Positions 16,405-24,789 of a DNA stretch of 64,000 nt are shown here, one piece after another (position 1 is the first letter of the stretch; every line of letters begins with the position of its first letter). The DNA lies in contig JBMOOQ010000001.1 in the NCBI GenBank assembly GCA_049324435.1, positions 51,097 through 115,096 of the forward strand, read 5' to 3'. This DNA is from Pseudorhodoplanes sp049324435 (GTDB lineage: Bacteria; Pseudomonadota; Alphaproteobacteria; Rhizobiales; Xanthobacteraceae). Both the position numbers and the translations under genes were made by a program. The notes beneath the pieces were generated by a model, which saw nothing but the letters and a program-made list of their open reading frames with translations, was not told where the DNA came from and ran no database searches.

Positions 16405-17628
16405 GGCAACCTTGTTCAACCAATACTTCGCCTCGGCCTTGCCGTCGCCATCTGCCGACAGCGCCCGGCACAGATCCTTCATCGCATTGAGATTGTGAAT
16501 CGGACGCAATTCGTCAACATGCGGCAGCATCGTCCTGATGCCGCTGGCCTTGGCCTCGAAGCCCTCAAACCTTAACAGGGGATTGAGCCAGATCAGCCGC
16601 CGGCACGAGCGGTGCAGCCGGTCCATCTCGAACCCGAGCTGGCCGCCGGGCTCGCGCTCAAGGCCATCGGTGATCAAGAGCACCACCGCGCCCTGCCCCA
16701 GCACGCGGCGGCTCCATTGCCGGTTGAACGTGGCGAGCGACGGCGCGATGCGCGTGCCGCCCGACCAGTCCAGCACGCCGCCGGAACAGGCGGCCAGCGC
16801 CTCGTCCGGATCCTTCTGCTTGAGAGCGCGGGTCACGTTGGTGAGCCGTGTGCCGAACAGGAAAGTCGAGACACGCTTTCGGTTGTCGGTCACCGCATGC
16901 AGGAAATGCAGGAACAGCCGGGTATACTGGCTCATCGAGCCGGAAATATCGAGCAGCGCCACGATCGGCGGCTGCCGCGTCTTCGGCCCGAGATATTTCA
17001 GGTCGATGACCGCCCCGCCCGCCTTCATGCTGGAGCGAAGCGTGCGGCGCAGATCGATCATGTGACCGTGACGCGATACCGTGAGACGGCGCGTCTTCAC
17101 CTCGTCGAGCGGCAGCACGAGGTTCCTGATCGCCTGCTTGGCTTCGGCAATCTCTGCCGCCGACATCTGCGCGAAGTCCTTCTTCTCCAGCACCTCGCGG
17201 TCCGACACCGTCAGCCGCGCATCGAGTTCGACCTCCTTCTTCTTCTCCTCCTGAGGCTTCTGCTGACTCTTGAACATCGCGTCGAGCACCCGCTTGGTTG
17301 CCGGCGGCGGCGGCGCATTGTCCTTCTGCGGCACCACCTGCGGCAGCATCATCGCCATCAGCTGGTCGAAATAGGCGCGCTTGCGGAAGAAAATCCGGAA
17401 CGCCTGGTCGAACAGGATGGTGTGCTCGTGCCGCTTCACGAACACCGCGTGCAGCGTCCAGTAGAAGTCTTCGCGGCTGGTGATGCCGGCAACCCGCAGC
17501 GCCTCGAGCGCATCCATCACTGAGCCGGGTCCGACTGGAATCCCTGCCATACGCAGGGCGCGCGCGAAATAGACGATGTTCTCCGCGAGCCGGCCTGGTG
17601 TCTCAGATCCTGGAGTGAGGTGAGCCAT
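16402..17628 (-). CDS. coxE: CoxE-like vWA domain protein
   Basis: This 408-residue protein has the CoxE von Willebrand factor A fold in its C-terminal half, with a MIDAS motif DISGSMSQY (about residue 225) and VVLLITDGLERE (about 320). The N-terminal half carries a charged region (VELDARLTVSDREVLEKKDFAQM). CoxE proteins work with the CoxD AAA+ ATPase in maturing the Mo/Cu centre of CO dehydrogenase in Oligotropha. It follows coxD by 27 bases on the same strand. Confidence 0.88.
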   Translation of the reverse strand: MAHLTPGSETPGRLAENIVYFARALRMAGIPVGPGSVMDALEALRVAGITSREDFYWTLHAVFVKRHEHTILFDQAFRIFFRKRAYFDQLMAMMLPQVVPQKDNAPPPPATKRVLDAMFKSQQKPQEEKKKEVELDARLTVSDREVLEKKDFAQMSAAEIAEAKQAIRNLVLPLDEVKTRRLTVSRHGHMIDLRRTLRSSMKAGGAVIDLKYLGPKTRQPPIVALLDISGSMSQYTRLFLHFLHAVTDNRKRVSTFLFGTRLTNVTRALKQKDPDEALAACSGGVLDWSGGTRIAPSLATFNRQWSRRVLGQGAVVLLITDGLEREPGGQLGFEMDRLHRSCRRLIWLNPLLRFEGFEAKASGIRTMLPHVDELRPIHNLNAMKDLCRALSADGDGKAEAKYWLNKVA

Positions 17629-17655
17629 GCCTTCGTGCGGGCGTACCGCCCACTC

Positions 17656-18585
17656 CTACTCCGCCGCCTTCATCTGCGCGCGCACGTCGTCCAGCAATTC
17701 CTTCACCTTGGTGCCGTCGAGTCGCGCGATGTCGTCCTGATATTTGAGCAAGACACCCAGCGTGTCCGACACCGTGGACGGGTCGAGCGCCACCACATCG
17801 AGTTCGGACAGCGCGGTGGCAAAGTCCAGCGTCTCGGCAACGCCCGGCGCCTTGAACAGCTCCATCTTGCGCAGCCGCTGCACGAAATGAACGATCTCGG
17901 CCGACAGCTTCTCGGCGATGCCGGGCACCTTGGTGCGCACGATCGCAAGCTCGCGCTCGGCATCGGGATATCCGACCCAGTGATAGAGGCAGCGGCGCTT
18001 CAGTGCATCGTGGATTTCGCGGGTGCGGTTCGAGGTGATGATGACGATCGGCGGATGTTCTGCCTTCACTGTGCCGAGCTCGGGGATCGTCACCTGATAA
18101 TCCGCCAGCACTTCGAGCAGGAACGCCTCAAAGGCTTCGTCGGTGCGGTCGAGTTCGTCGATCAGCAGCACCGGCGCGCCCGCGGTATCCGGTTCGAGCG
18201 CCTGCAGCAGCGGCCGCTTGATCAGGAAGCGTTCGGAGAACACATCGTGTTCCAGCCGCTCACGGTCCGTGTTGCCTTCGGCCTCGCCGAGCCGGATCGC
18301 GATCATCTGGGCGGCGTAATTCCATTCATAAACCGCAGCCGAAACGTCGAGCCCCTCGTAGCATTGCAACCGGATCAATTTGCGGCCGAGGGTTTCGGCC
18401 AGCACCTTGGCGATCTCGGTCTTGCCGACCCCGGCCTCACCTTCCAGAAACAGCGGCCGGCCCATTTTCAGCGCGAGAAAGAGCACGGTCGCGAGCGAAC
18501 GGTCGCCGACATAATGCCCGGCAGCGAGCAGATCCAGTGTGTCGTCGATCGAAGACGGAACGGGACGCGGGGCGGTGTTGGTCAA
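17656..18585 (-). CDS. coxD: CoxD-like MoxR-family AAA+ ATPase
   Basis: This 309-residue ATPase has Walker A GEAGVGKT (residues 49-56), Walker B VLLIDELDRTD (about 135), sensor 1 ITSNRTREI, an arginine-finger region ALKRRCLYHW and a MoxR-type lid. CoxD is a chaperone-like ATPase needed to build the active site of CO dehydrogenase. It is transcribed with the vWA gene downstream. A VOC-family gene on the opposite strand separates it from coxM. Confidence 0.88.
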   Translation of the reverse strand: MTNTAPRPVPSSIDDTLDLLAAGHYVGDRSLATVLFLALKMGRPLFLEGEAGVGKTEIAKVLAETLGRKLIRLQCYEGLDVSAAVYEWNYAAQMIAIRLGEAEGNTDRERLEHDVFSERFLIKRPLLQALEPDTAGAPVLLIDELDRTDEAFEAFLLEVLADYQVTIPELGTVKAEHPPIVIITSNRTREIHDALKRRCLYHWVGYPDAERELAIVRTKVPGIAEKLSAEIVHFVQRLRKMELFKAPGVAETLDFATALSELDVVALDPSTVSDTLGVLLKYQDDIARLDGTKVKELLDDVRAQMKAAE

Positions 18586-18711
18586 GGGGCAACCTCGGAG
18601 CGGTGTCGTGCGCGGCTGAAACGCCGATATGCCAGCTTGCCCGGCACAGCGTCCAGCCTACATATAGGCCCGGTTCCCGGTCCGGTGAATGTCATAGCCA
18701 AGGATGCAGCC

Positions 18712-19218
18712 ATGCCGCAGACGCCCTCGCAGCCGATCGATCCGGGCGTCCGGATCGGCCATGTGCATCTGAAGGTGGCCGATCTCGAGCGCGCCCTGCC
18801 CTTCTACCGCGATGTCCTGGGCTTCCAGGAAACCTACCGCCGCCCCGGCGCGGTGTTCATGTCGGCCGGCGGCTATCATCACCATATCGCGCTCAACACC
18901 TGGGAGAGCCGCGGCGGCGTCCCGCCCGCGCCCGGCACCACCGGCCTCTATCATATCGCGATCCTGTATCCGACGCGGCGGCTGCTTGCCGACGCGCTGC
19001 GGCGCGTGATCGATGCCGGCATCATGCTGGACGGCGCGAGCGATCACGGCGTGAGCGAGGCGCTCTATCTGCGCGATTTCGACGACAACGGCGTTGAGCT
19101 GTACTGGGACCGCCCGCGCGAAGAGTGGCCCAGAGACGAGCATGGCGGGATCAAGATGAAGACCGAGCCGCTGAATTTGCGCGACTTGCTGAGCGAACTG
19201 GAAAAAGAGGCGGCGTAG
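18712..19218 (+). CDS. VOC family protein (glyoxalase/extradiol-dioxygenase fold)
   Basis: This 168-residue protein is a single VOC domain: IGHVHLKVADLERALPFYRD (about residues 14-33), YHHHIALNTW (about 58-67), GLYHIAILYP (about 82-91) and DNGVELYWDRP (about 130-140). These provide the His/His/Glu metal ligands of the family. It resembles the CatE-like group, but the substrate is unknown. It lies on the opposite strand between coxM and coxD. The ATG at 18712 was chosen because the domain begins 13 codons later and the frame upstream is antisense to coxD. Confidence 0.8.
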   Translation: MPQTPSQPIDPGVRIGHVHLKVADLERALPFYRDVLGFQETYRRPGAVFMSAGGYHHHIALNTWESRGGVPPAPGTTGLYHIAILYPTRRLLADALRRVIDAGIMLDGASDHGVSEALYLRDFDDNGVELYWDRPREEWPRDEHGGIKMKTEPLNLRDLLSELEKEAA

Positions 19219-19330
19219 CGCAATCCGTCGGGGGTCACGCGGACCAACGCGACATTAGACCCCACCCGATTTCCTCAGCTTCGCTCAGTCAGTCGACCTC
19301 TCCCTTTCAGGAGGAAGTGAAGGACGGCGA

Positions 19331-20146
19331 CTATTCCTCGTCCCCGCCCCGCTCGTTCGCAGCCGCGACCGCACGGCGCGCCATCACGCCGACGAGATGC
19401 GCGCGGTATTCCGCCGAGCCGTGGATGTCGGAATTCATGCCGTCCGGCGACAGCGTAATGCCTTCGAGCGACTTCGGCGCGAACCGCTTTTTCAGCGCCT
19501 CCTCGAATTGCGGGACACGGAACACGCCGTTCGAACCGGCGCCGGTCACCGCGACGCGGATTTCGGACGAGCGCTTCGACACGAACACGCCGACCAGGGC
19601 AAAGCCCGAGGCCGGATGCTTGAACTTCTGGTATGCGGCCTTCTTCACGATCGGGAACGTGATCTCGGTGATGATCTCGTCCGGCTCCAGCGCGGTCTCG
19701 AACATGCCCTTGAAGTAATCGTCGGCCGCGATCTTGCGCTTGTTGGTGACGATGGTTGCGCCGAGACCGAGCACCGCGGCGGGATAATCCGCATTCGGGT
19801 CGTTGTTGGCGACGGAGCCGCCGATGGTGCCGGCGCCGCGCACATGCGGATCGCCGATCGAGTCCGGCACGCTGGCGAGCGCGGGCATCACCTCCAGCAG
19901 CTCCTTCGAGTTCGCCACATCGCGATGCTTCGTCATCGCCTTGATGGTGACGGTGCGCGGCGTCACCTCGATGCCGGATAGCCCCTCAACCTTCGACAGA
20001 TCGACCAGGATTTTCGGCGCGGCGAGCCGCTGCTTCATCACCGGGATCAGCGAATGGCCCCCGGCGAGCAGCTTCGCGTCCTCGTTGGCCAGAAGCGCCG
20101 CCGCCTGCTTAACCGTGGTCGGGCGCTCGAATTTGAATGCGTACAT
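19331..20146 (-). CDS. coxM: CoxM-like FAD-binding subunit of molybdenum hydroxylase
   Basis: This 271-residue subunit has the two FAD-binding motifs of CO dehydrogenase medium chains: AGGHS (residues 28-32) and TIGG (107-110), followed by the CO_deh_flav_C region (about 165-270). It passes electrons from the [2Fe-2S] subunit to the acceptor. The gene is 18 bases downstream of coxL. Its C-terminal end is rich in Arg and Asp/Glu. Confidence 0.9.
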   Translation of the reverse strand: MYAFKFERPTTVKQAAALLANEDAKLLAGGHSLIPVMKQRLAAPKILVDLSKVEGLSGIEVTPRTVTIKAMTKHRDVANSKELLEVMPALASVPDSIGDPHVRGAGTIGGSVANNDPNADYPAAVLGLGATIVTNKRKIAADDYFKGMFETALEPDEIITEITFPIVKKAAYQKFKHPASGFALVGVFVSKRSSEIRVAVTGAGSNGVFRVPQFEEALKKRFAPKSLEGITLSPDGMNSDIHGSAEYRAHLVGVMARRAVAAANERGGDEE

Positions 20147-20164
20147 GGTCTGGTCCTTTCGAAA

Positions 20165-22528
20165 TTATGCGGCGCGCGCGGGCGCGGATTGCTTCAGCGC
20201 ACGCCAGACCGCGGCCGGCGTCGCCGGCATGTCGATCCGTTCGGTGCCGATGGCGTTGGTGATGGCGTTCATGACCGCGGCAGGCGCCGCGATCGCGCCC
20301 GCCTCGCCGCAACCCTTGATGCCGAGCGGGTTGGACGGGCATTCGGTCTTGGTCATGTCGACCTGGAAGGCCGGGAAATTCTCCGCGCGCGGCATGGCGT
20401 AATCCATGAACGAGCCGGACACGAGCTGGCCGTCCTTGTCGTAGACCGCGTGCTCGTAGAGCGCCTGACCGACGCCCTGGGCGATGCCGCCATGGACCTG
20501 GCCTTCCACGATCATCGGATTGATGACGGTGCCGAAATCGTCGACCGCAGTCCATTTGTCGATGGTCACCGCGCCGGTGTCCGGATCGACCTCGAGCTCG
20601 CAGATATGGCAGCCCGCCGGGAAGGTGAAATTGGTCGGGTCGTAGAACGCGCCTTCCTTCAGCCCCGGCTCGATCTCGCTGGTCGGGAATTTGTGCCCGA
20701 CATAGGCCTGCAGCGCGAGTTCGCCAAAGCCGATCGACTTGTCGGTGCCGGCAACACTGAACTTGCCGTCCTTGAACTCGATGTCGCCTTCCGCGGCCTC
20801 AAGGAGATGCGCGGCGATTTTCTTGGCCTTGGCCTCGATCTTGTCGAGCGCCTTGGCAATCGCCGACATGCCGACCGCGCCGGAGCGCGAGCCGTAGGTG
20901 CCCATGCCGAACTGTACCTTGTCGGTATCGCCATGGACCACGGTGACGTTGTCGATCGGAATGCCGAGCCGGTCCGACACGAGCTGCGCAAACGTGGTCT
21001 CGTGCCCCTGCCCGTGCGCATGACAGCCGGTCAGGATTTCGACCGAGCCGGTCGGGTTCACGCGCACCTCGGCGGATTCCCACAGGCCCACACCCGCGCC
21101 GAGCGAGCCGACCACAGCAGAGGGCGCAACGCCGCAGGCTTCGATATAGGTCGAATAGCCGATGCCGCGCAGCTTGCCGCGCTTGGCGCTTTCGCGCTTG
21201 CGCTGCTTGAAGCCCTTGACGTCGTGGATCTCCATCGCCTTGGCGAGCGAGGCCTCGTAATCGCCCGCGTCATAGAGCGAGGCAACCACGGTCTGGTACG
21301 GGAAGCTGCGCACGAAATTCTTTTTGCGCAGGTCCGCCGGATCGACGCCAAGCTCGCGCGCCGACACTTCCATCAGGCGCTCGACCACATAGGTCGCCTC
21401 GGGGCGCCCGGCGCCGCGATAGGCATCGACCGGAACGGTATTGGTGTAGACCGAATCCACCTCGCAATAGATCGACGGGATGTCGTACTGGCCCGACAGC
21501 AGCGTCGCATAGAGATAGGTCGGCACCGCCGAGGAGAAGGTCGACATATAGGCGCCGAGATTGGCGATGGTCTTCACCCGCATGCCGACGATCTTGTTGT
21601 TTTCGTCGAAGCCGAGTTCGGCATGGGTGACGTGGTCGCGGCCATGGGCGTCGGTGACAAAGGCCTCGGAGCGGTCTGCGGTCCATTTCACCGGACGCGC
21701 CACCTTCTTCGAGGCCCACAGGCACACGACCTCTTCCGGATAGATGAAAATTTTCGAGCCAAAGCCGCCGCCGACATCGGGCGCGATCACCCGCAGCTTG
21801 TGCTCGGGCGCGACGCCGATGAAGGCCGATATCACGAGACGCGCCACATGCGGGTTCTGACTCGTGGTCCAGAGCGTGAAATTCTCCGAGCCGGGATCGT
21901 ATTCGGCCAGCGCCGAGCGCGGCTCGAGTGCGTTCGGCACGAGGCGATTGTTGATGAAGTCGAGCTTTGTGATGTGCTTGGCCTTCTGCATCGCGGCCGC
22001 ATTCGCGTCCGGATCGCCGATATGCCACTGGTAGATGGTGTTGTTCGGCGCGACCTCGTGAATCTGGGTGGCGCCTTTCGCCTGCGCCTGCGCCGGATCG
22101 ATCACCGCGGGCAAGACCTCAAATTCGGTGACGACCTTTTCGGCGGCATCCTTCGCCTGCGCCAGCGTCTCCGCAATCACCACCGCATAGGCGTCGCCGA
22201 CATGGTTCACCTTCCCCGCCGCGAGCGCTGGATGCGGCGCCATCTTCATCGGGGACCCATCCTTGGAGTTGACCATCCAGCCGCAGATTAGCGGACCGAG
22301 CTTGTCAGCAGCGAAATCTTCGCCGGTCCAGATCGCGATCACGCCCGGCATCTTCGATGCGGCCGATGTGTCGATCTTCTTCAGCCTCGCATGCGCGTGC
22401 GGCGAGCGGATGAAATAGGCGAAGCTCTGATCCGGCCTCGTGTGGTCGTCGGTATAGTGGCCGCGGCCGGTGATGAAACGGTGATCTTCCTTGCGGCGCA
22501 CGGGAGCGCCAATTCCGGTGGCAGTCAT
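20165..22528 (-). CDS. coxL: CoxL-like molybdopterin-binding large subunit, form II type
   Basis: This 787-residue subunit belongs to the xanthine oxidase/CO dehydrogenase large-chain family. It has VGGGFGSK (about residues 252-259) at the Mo-cofactor site and the general-base Glu in KGCGEAGAIAAPAAVM (about 745). The active-site loop is AYRGAGR (369-375). Form I CO dehydrogenases carry AYxCSFR, with the Cys that holds Cu; here that Cys is absent. The protein is thus a form II (putative) CODH or another aldehyde/heterocycle hydroxylase. It is transcribed with coxS upstream and coxM downstream. Confidence 0.9.
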   Translation of the reverse strand: MTATGIGAPVRRKEDHRFITGRGHYTDDHTRPDQSFAYFIRSPHAHARLKKIDTSAASKMPGVIAIWTGEDFAADKLGPLICGWMVNSKDGSPMKMAPHPALAAGKVNHVGDAYAVVIAETLAQAKDAAEKVVTEFEVLPAVIDPAQAQAKGATQIHEVAPNNTIYQWHIGDPDANAAAMQKAKHITKLDFINNRLVPNALEPRSALAEYDPGSENFTLWTTSQNPHVARLVISAFIGVAPEHKLRVIAPDVGGGFGSKIFIYPEEVVCLWASKKVARPVKWTADRSEAFVTDAHGRDHVTHAELGFDENNKIVGMRVKTIANLGAYMSTFSSAVPTYLYATLLSGQYDIPSIYCEVDSVYTNTVPVDAYRGAGRPEATYVVERLMEVSARELGVDPADLRKKNFVRSFPYQTVVASLYDAGDYEASLAKAMEIHDVKGFKQRKRESAKRGKLRGIGYSTYIEACGVAPSAVVGSLGAGVGLWESAEVRVNPTGSVEILTGCHAHGQGHETTFAQLVSDRLGIPIDNVTVVHGDTDKVQFGMGTYGSRSGAVGMSAIAKALDKIEAKAKKIAAHLLEAAEGDIEFKDGKFSVAGTDKSIGFGELALQAYVGHKFPTSEIEPGLKEGAFYDPTNFTFPAGCHICELEVDPDTGAVTIDKWTAVDDFGTVINPMIVEGQVHGGIAQGVGQALYEHAVYDKDGQLVSGSFMDYAMPRAENFPAFQVDMTKTECPSNPLGIKGCGEAGAIAAPAAVMNAITNAIGTERIDMPATPAAVWRALKQSAPARAA

Positions 22529-22566
22529 GGCAGACTCCTTCCCGAATTGTCGGACAGATGGGATCC

Positions 22567-23037
22567 CTATTTCTTCATCGCTTTCGCTCCGGCGGCGATC
22601 GCCTTCACGATGTTATGGTAGCCGGTGCAGCGGCACAGATTGCCGTCGAGTTCGTGACGGATGGTCTTTTCGTCGAGATCGTGGCCCTTGCGATTGACCA
22701 TGTCGATCGCGGCCATGATCATGCCGGGCGTGCAGAAGCCGCATTGCAGGCCATGATGTTCGCGGAACGCTTCCTGCATCGGATGCAGTTGCGATCCGTT
22801 GGCCACCCCTTCGATCGTCGTGATCTTGCAGCCGTCCACCTGCCAGGCGAAGGTCGTGCAGCTCTTGCGGGCGACCCCGTCGACATGGACGACACAGGCG
22901 CCGCATTGCGAGGTGTCGCAGCCGACATGGGTGCCGGTGAGCCGCAGATTCTCGCGCAAAAACTGAACCAGAAGTGTGCGCTCGTCGACATCGGCGCTGG
23001 TCTGCTTGCCATTCACGGTCATCGTGACGGATGCCAT
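22567..23037 (-). CDS. coxS: CoxS-like [2Fe-2S] subunit
   Basis: This 156-residue subunit has both iron-sulfur centres of the family: the plant-type ferredoxin domain with GCDTSQCGAC (about residues 40-49) and a further Cys in KSCTT, then the helical domain with CGFCTPGM and LCRCTGYHNIVKAI. The ATG at 23037 was chosen because MASVTMTVNGK is the usual start of the fold and the frame upstream is not protein-like. It is the first gene of the coxS-coxL-coxM transcription unit and lies 38 bases before coxL. Confidence 0.92.
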   Translation of the reverse strand: MASVTMTVNGKQTSADVDERTLLVQFLRENLRLTGTHVGCDTSQCGACVVHVDGVARKSCTTFAWQVDGCKITTIEGVANGSQLHPMQEAFREHHGLQCGFCTPGMIMAAIDMVNRKGHDLDEKTIRHELDGNLCRCTGYHNIVKAIAAGAKAMKK

Positions 23038-23425
23038 GAGGTCCTCCCTCGGCTTGAAATCGCAGTGTTTTTGGCACGAAACCGGCCGGCACGCTCCCTC
23101 CGGAGACGAAATCTCGCCGTTTTCCGCAGCTTTGAACCGGAACAAGTCTTAACAGGCCCCGGGCGGGGGTCAAGCGGCACCTTGGCCACCGAGTGATTTG
23201 AGCCGCGCCCGGCCGGCACCACACCGACTCGCACGGCACGGGCAATTGCCCAGCATGGGCCGCAATTTTTCCGCGAAACATCCGGCTTTGCATCGCGGCG
23301 CCCCTTCGCCGGTAACGGCGGATGGTACGGTACGTTAGGCGGCTGTTAGCCAAAGCGCGTTAGGTAAGTTTTGGGTTTATGGCTTTGCCTTAAACCGACC
23401 GTATTGCGTAACGAGTAAAGCGTAC
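23038..23425. promoter_or_regulatory. 388-bp divergent intergenic region, coxS / secreted hydrolase
   Basis: No convincing gene is seen in this region. It must hold the promoter of the coxSLM unit (minus strand) and that of the hydrolase at 23426 (plus strand). A GGTACGGTACG direct repeat lies at about 23324-23335. The coxS ribosome-binding site lies just right of its start, at about 23040-23048 (GAGGGAGGAC on the minus strand). Confidence 0.4.
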
Positions 23426-24061
23426 ATGAGAGTCGTCCTCGCCCTCGCCGTGGCGTTGATCGCAACGCCTGCCGCGGCCCAGTCCCCGGTCAAGCCGACC
23501 GCACTCCTGTTCAATGGGCTCGCGCAATACCAGCCCGGCATCCTGACGCCACTCGCCCCGCTTGCGAACGATCTGCGCGCCCAGGGCTGGCGCGTCGTGA
23601 TCGACACCCATCTCGGACTGTTCACGAAGAACGAGGAGCCGGTTCTGATCGTCGGACATTCAGCCGGCGGCGCGCGCGCCTACATGTTCGGCAAGAAGAT
23701 GGTCGAGGAGGCGAAATTCCATCCCCTGATCATCACGCTGGATGCGGCGACGGTGTGGGGCGATGTCTATCGCTGCCCGGTCGAGAACTGCATCAACATC
23801 CACACGCTGACCTACCCGAAGATTCCGGGCTCCTACAATCTCAGCGCCAGCAAGATCACCGACTCCATCGTGACCCATGTCACAATTCCGCTGAACGGCG
23901 ATATCCGCAAGGCGATCCTGCAGCAGGCGGCCGATCTGTTGCGCGGCGGCTCTAGTCTCACGACGCTGGTCTCCGCCTACAGCCCCGAGCCGCCGCGGGC
24001 CGGCCGCTCGCTCGCCGAAGTCTGGCGCCGCAATATCGGTCAGCCGCGCGAGACGAACTGA
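23426..24061 (+). CDS. secreted alpha/beta-hydrolase-like protein
   Basis: This 211-residue protein starts with a signal peptide (MRVVLALAVALIATPAAAQS, cleavage near 19). It has a nucleophile elbow GHSAGGARAY (Ser about residue 78), a possible acid in ITLDAATVWG and a possible His in THVTIPLNGD. The pattern resembles that of the larger protein encoded at 51715-52674, so the two may be distant paralogues. No precise function is assigned; a lipase or esterase activity is plausible. Two Cys in RCPVENC could form a disulfide. Confidence 0.65.
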   Translation: MRVVLALAVALIATPAAAQSPVKPTALLFNGLAQYQPGILTPLAPLANDLRAQGWRVVIDTHLGLFTKNEEPVLIVGHSAGGARAYMFGKKMVEEAKFHPLIITLDAATVWGDVYRCPVENCINIHTLTYPKIPGSYNLSASKITDSIVTHVTIPLNGDIRKAILQQAADLLRGGSSLTTLVSAYSPEPPRAGRSLAEVWRRNIGQPRETN

Positions 24062-24076
24062 CAGATCGCGTCCGCG

Positions 24077-24778
24077 TCACACCGAGCGCATCAGCCCGCC
24101 ATCGACGCGGATATTCTGGCCGGTGATGTAGCCCGCCCCGTCCGACAAAAGGAACGCAACCGTCGCCGCAATCTCCTCCGACGTGCCGTAGCGGCCCATC
24201 GGCACGCTCTGCCGCCGCTCGTCGGTCGCCGGAAGAGAGTCGATCCAGCCGGGCAGCACGTTGTTCATCCGCACGTTGTCCGGCGCATAGGTATCGGCGA
24301 AGATCTTGGTGAACGCCGCAAGACCCGCGCGCGCCACCGCCGAGGTCGGAAACATCGCGCTCGGCTCGGACACCCAGGCCGTCGAGATATTGACGATCGC
24401 GCCACCCTTCTGCGCCACCATGATCGGGGTGACGAGGCGCGTCGGCCGGACTGCGTTCAGGAAATAGATGTCGAGTCCCGTGTGCCATTGCTCGTCGGTG
24501 ATTTCGAGGATCGGCGCACGCGGCCCGTGGCCGGCGCTGTTGACCAGCGCATCGACGCGGCCCCATTTCGCCATTGTTGCATCGACCAGCCGCTTCAGGT
24601 CGTCGTTCGACTGGTTGGAGCCGGTGATGCCGATCCCGCCCAATTCCTTCGCCAGCGCCTCGCCCTTGCCGGACGACGACAGGATCGCGACCTTGTATCC
24701 GTCCTGTGCGAGCCAGCGCGCGGCCGCGGCCCCCATGCCGGAGCCGCCCGCCGTGACGATCGCAACCTTGCCGGCCAT
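24077..24778 (-). CDS. SDR family oxidoreductase
   Basis: This 233-residue dehydrogenase has the Rossmann motif TAGGSGMG (about residues 8-15, variant of TGxxxGxG), NSAG (about 83-86) and an ending typical of SDRs (GYITGQNIRVDGGLM). The usual YxxxK site is not evident; the expected region reads TSAVARAGLAAF, so the catalytic Tyr and Lys appear replaced by Ala and Gly. The ATG at 24778 follows a good GGGAGG site. It is downstream of an MDR gene on the same strand with a short gap, so the two are probably co-transcribed. Confidence 0.78.
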   Translation of the reverse strand: MAGKVAIVTAGGSGMGAAAARWLAQDGYKVAILSSSGKGEALAKELGGIGITGSNQSNDDLKRLVDATMAKWGRVDALVNSAGHGPRAPILEITDEQWHTGLDIYFLNAVRPTRLVTPIMVAQKGGAIVNISTAWVSEPSAMFPTSAVARAGLAAFTKIFADTYAPDNVRMNNVLPGWIDSLPATDERRQSVPMGRYGTSEEIAATVAFLLSDGAGYITGQNIRVDGGLMRSV

Positions 24779-24789
24779 GTTCGCCTCCC

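Noticed and set aside
17620..18711. A possible N-terminal extension of the VOC protein
   Set aside because: The open frame upstream of 18712 is antisense to coxD; the VOC fold begins 13 codons after the chosen ATG.
20054..22291. A long open frame on the plus strand across coxL
   Set aside because: It is antisense to the well-supported coxL gene, is very rich in Arg, His and Asp, and shows no family pattern. High-GC genes often leave open frames on the opposite strand.
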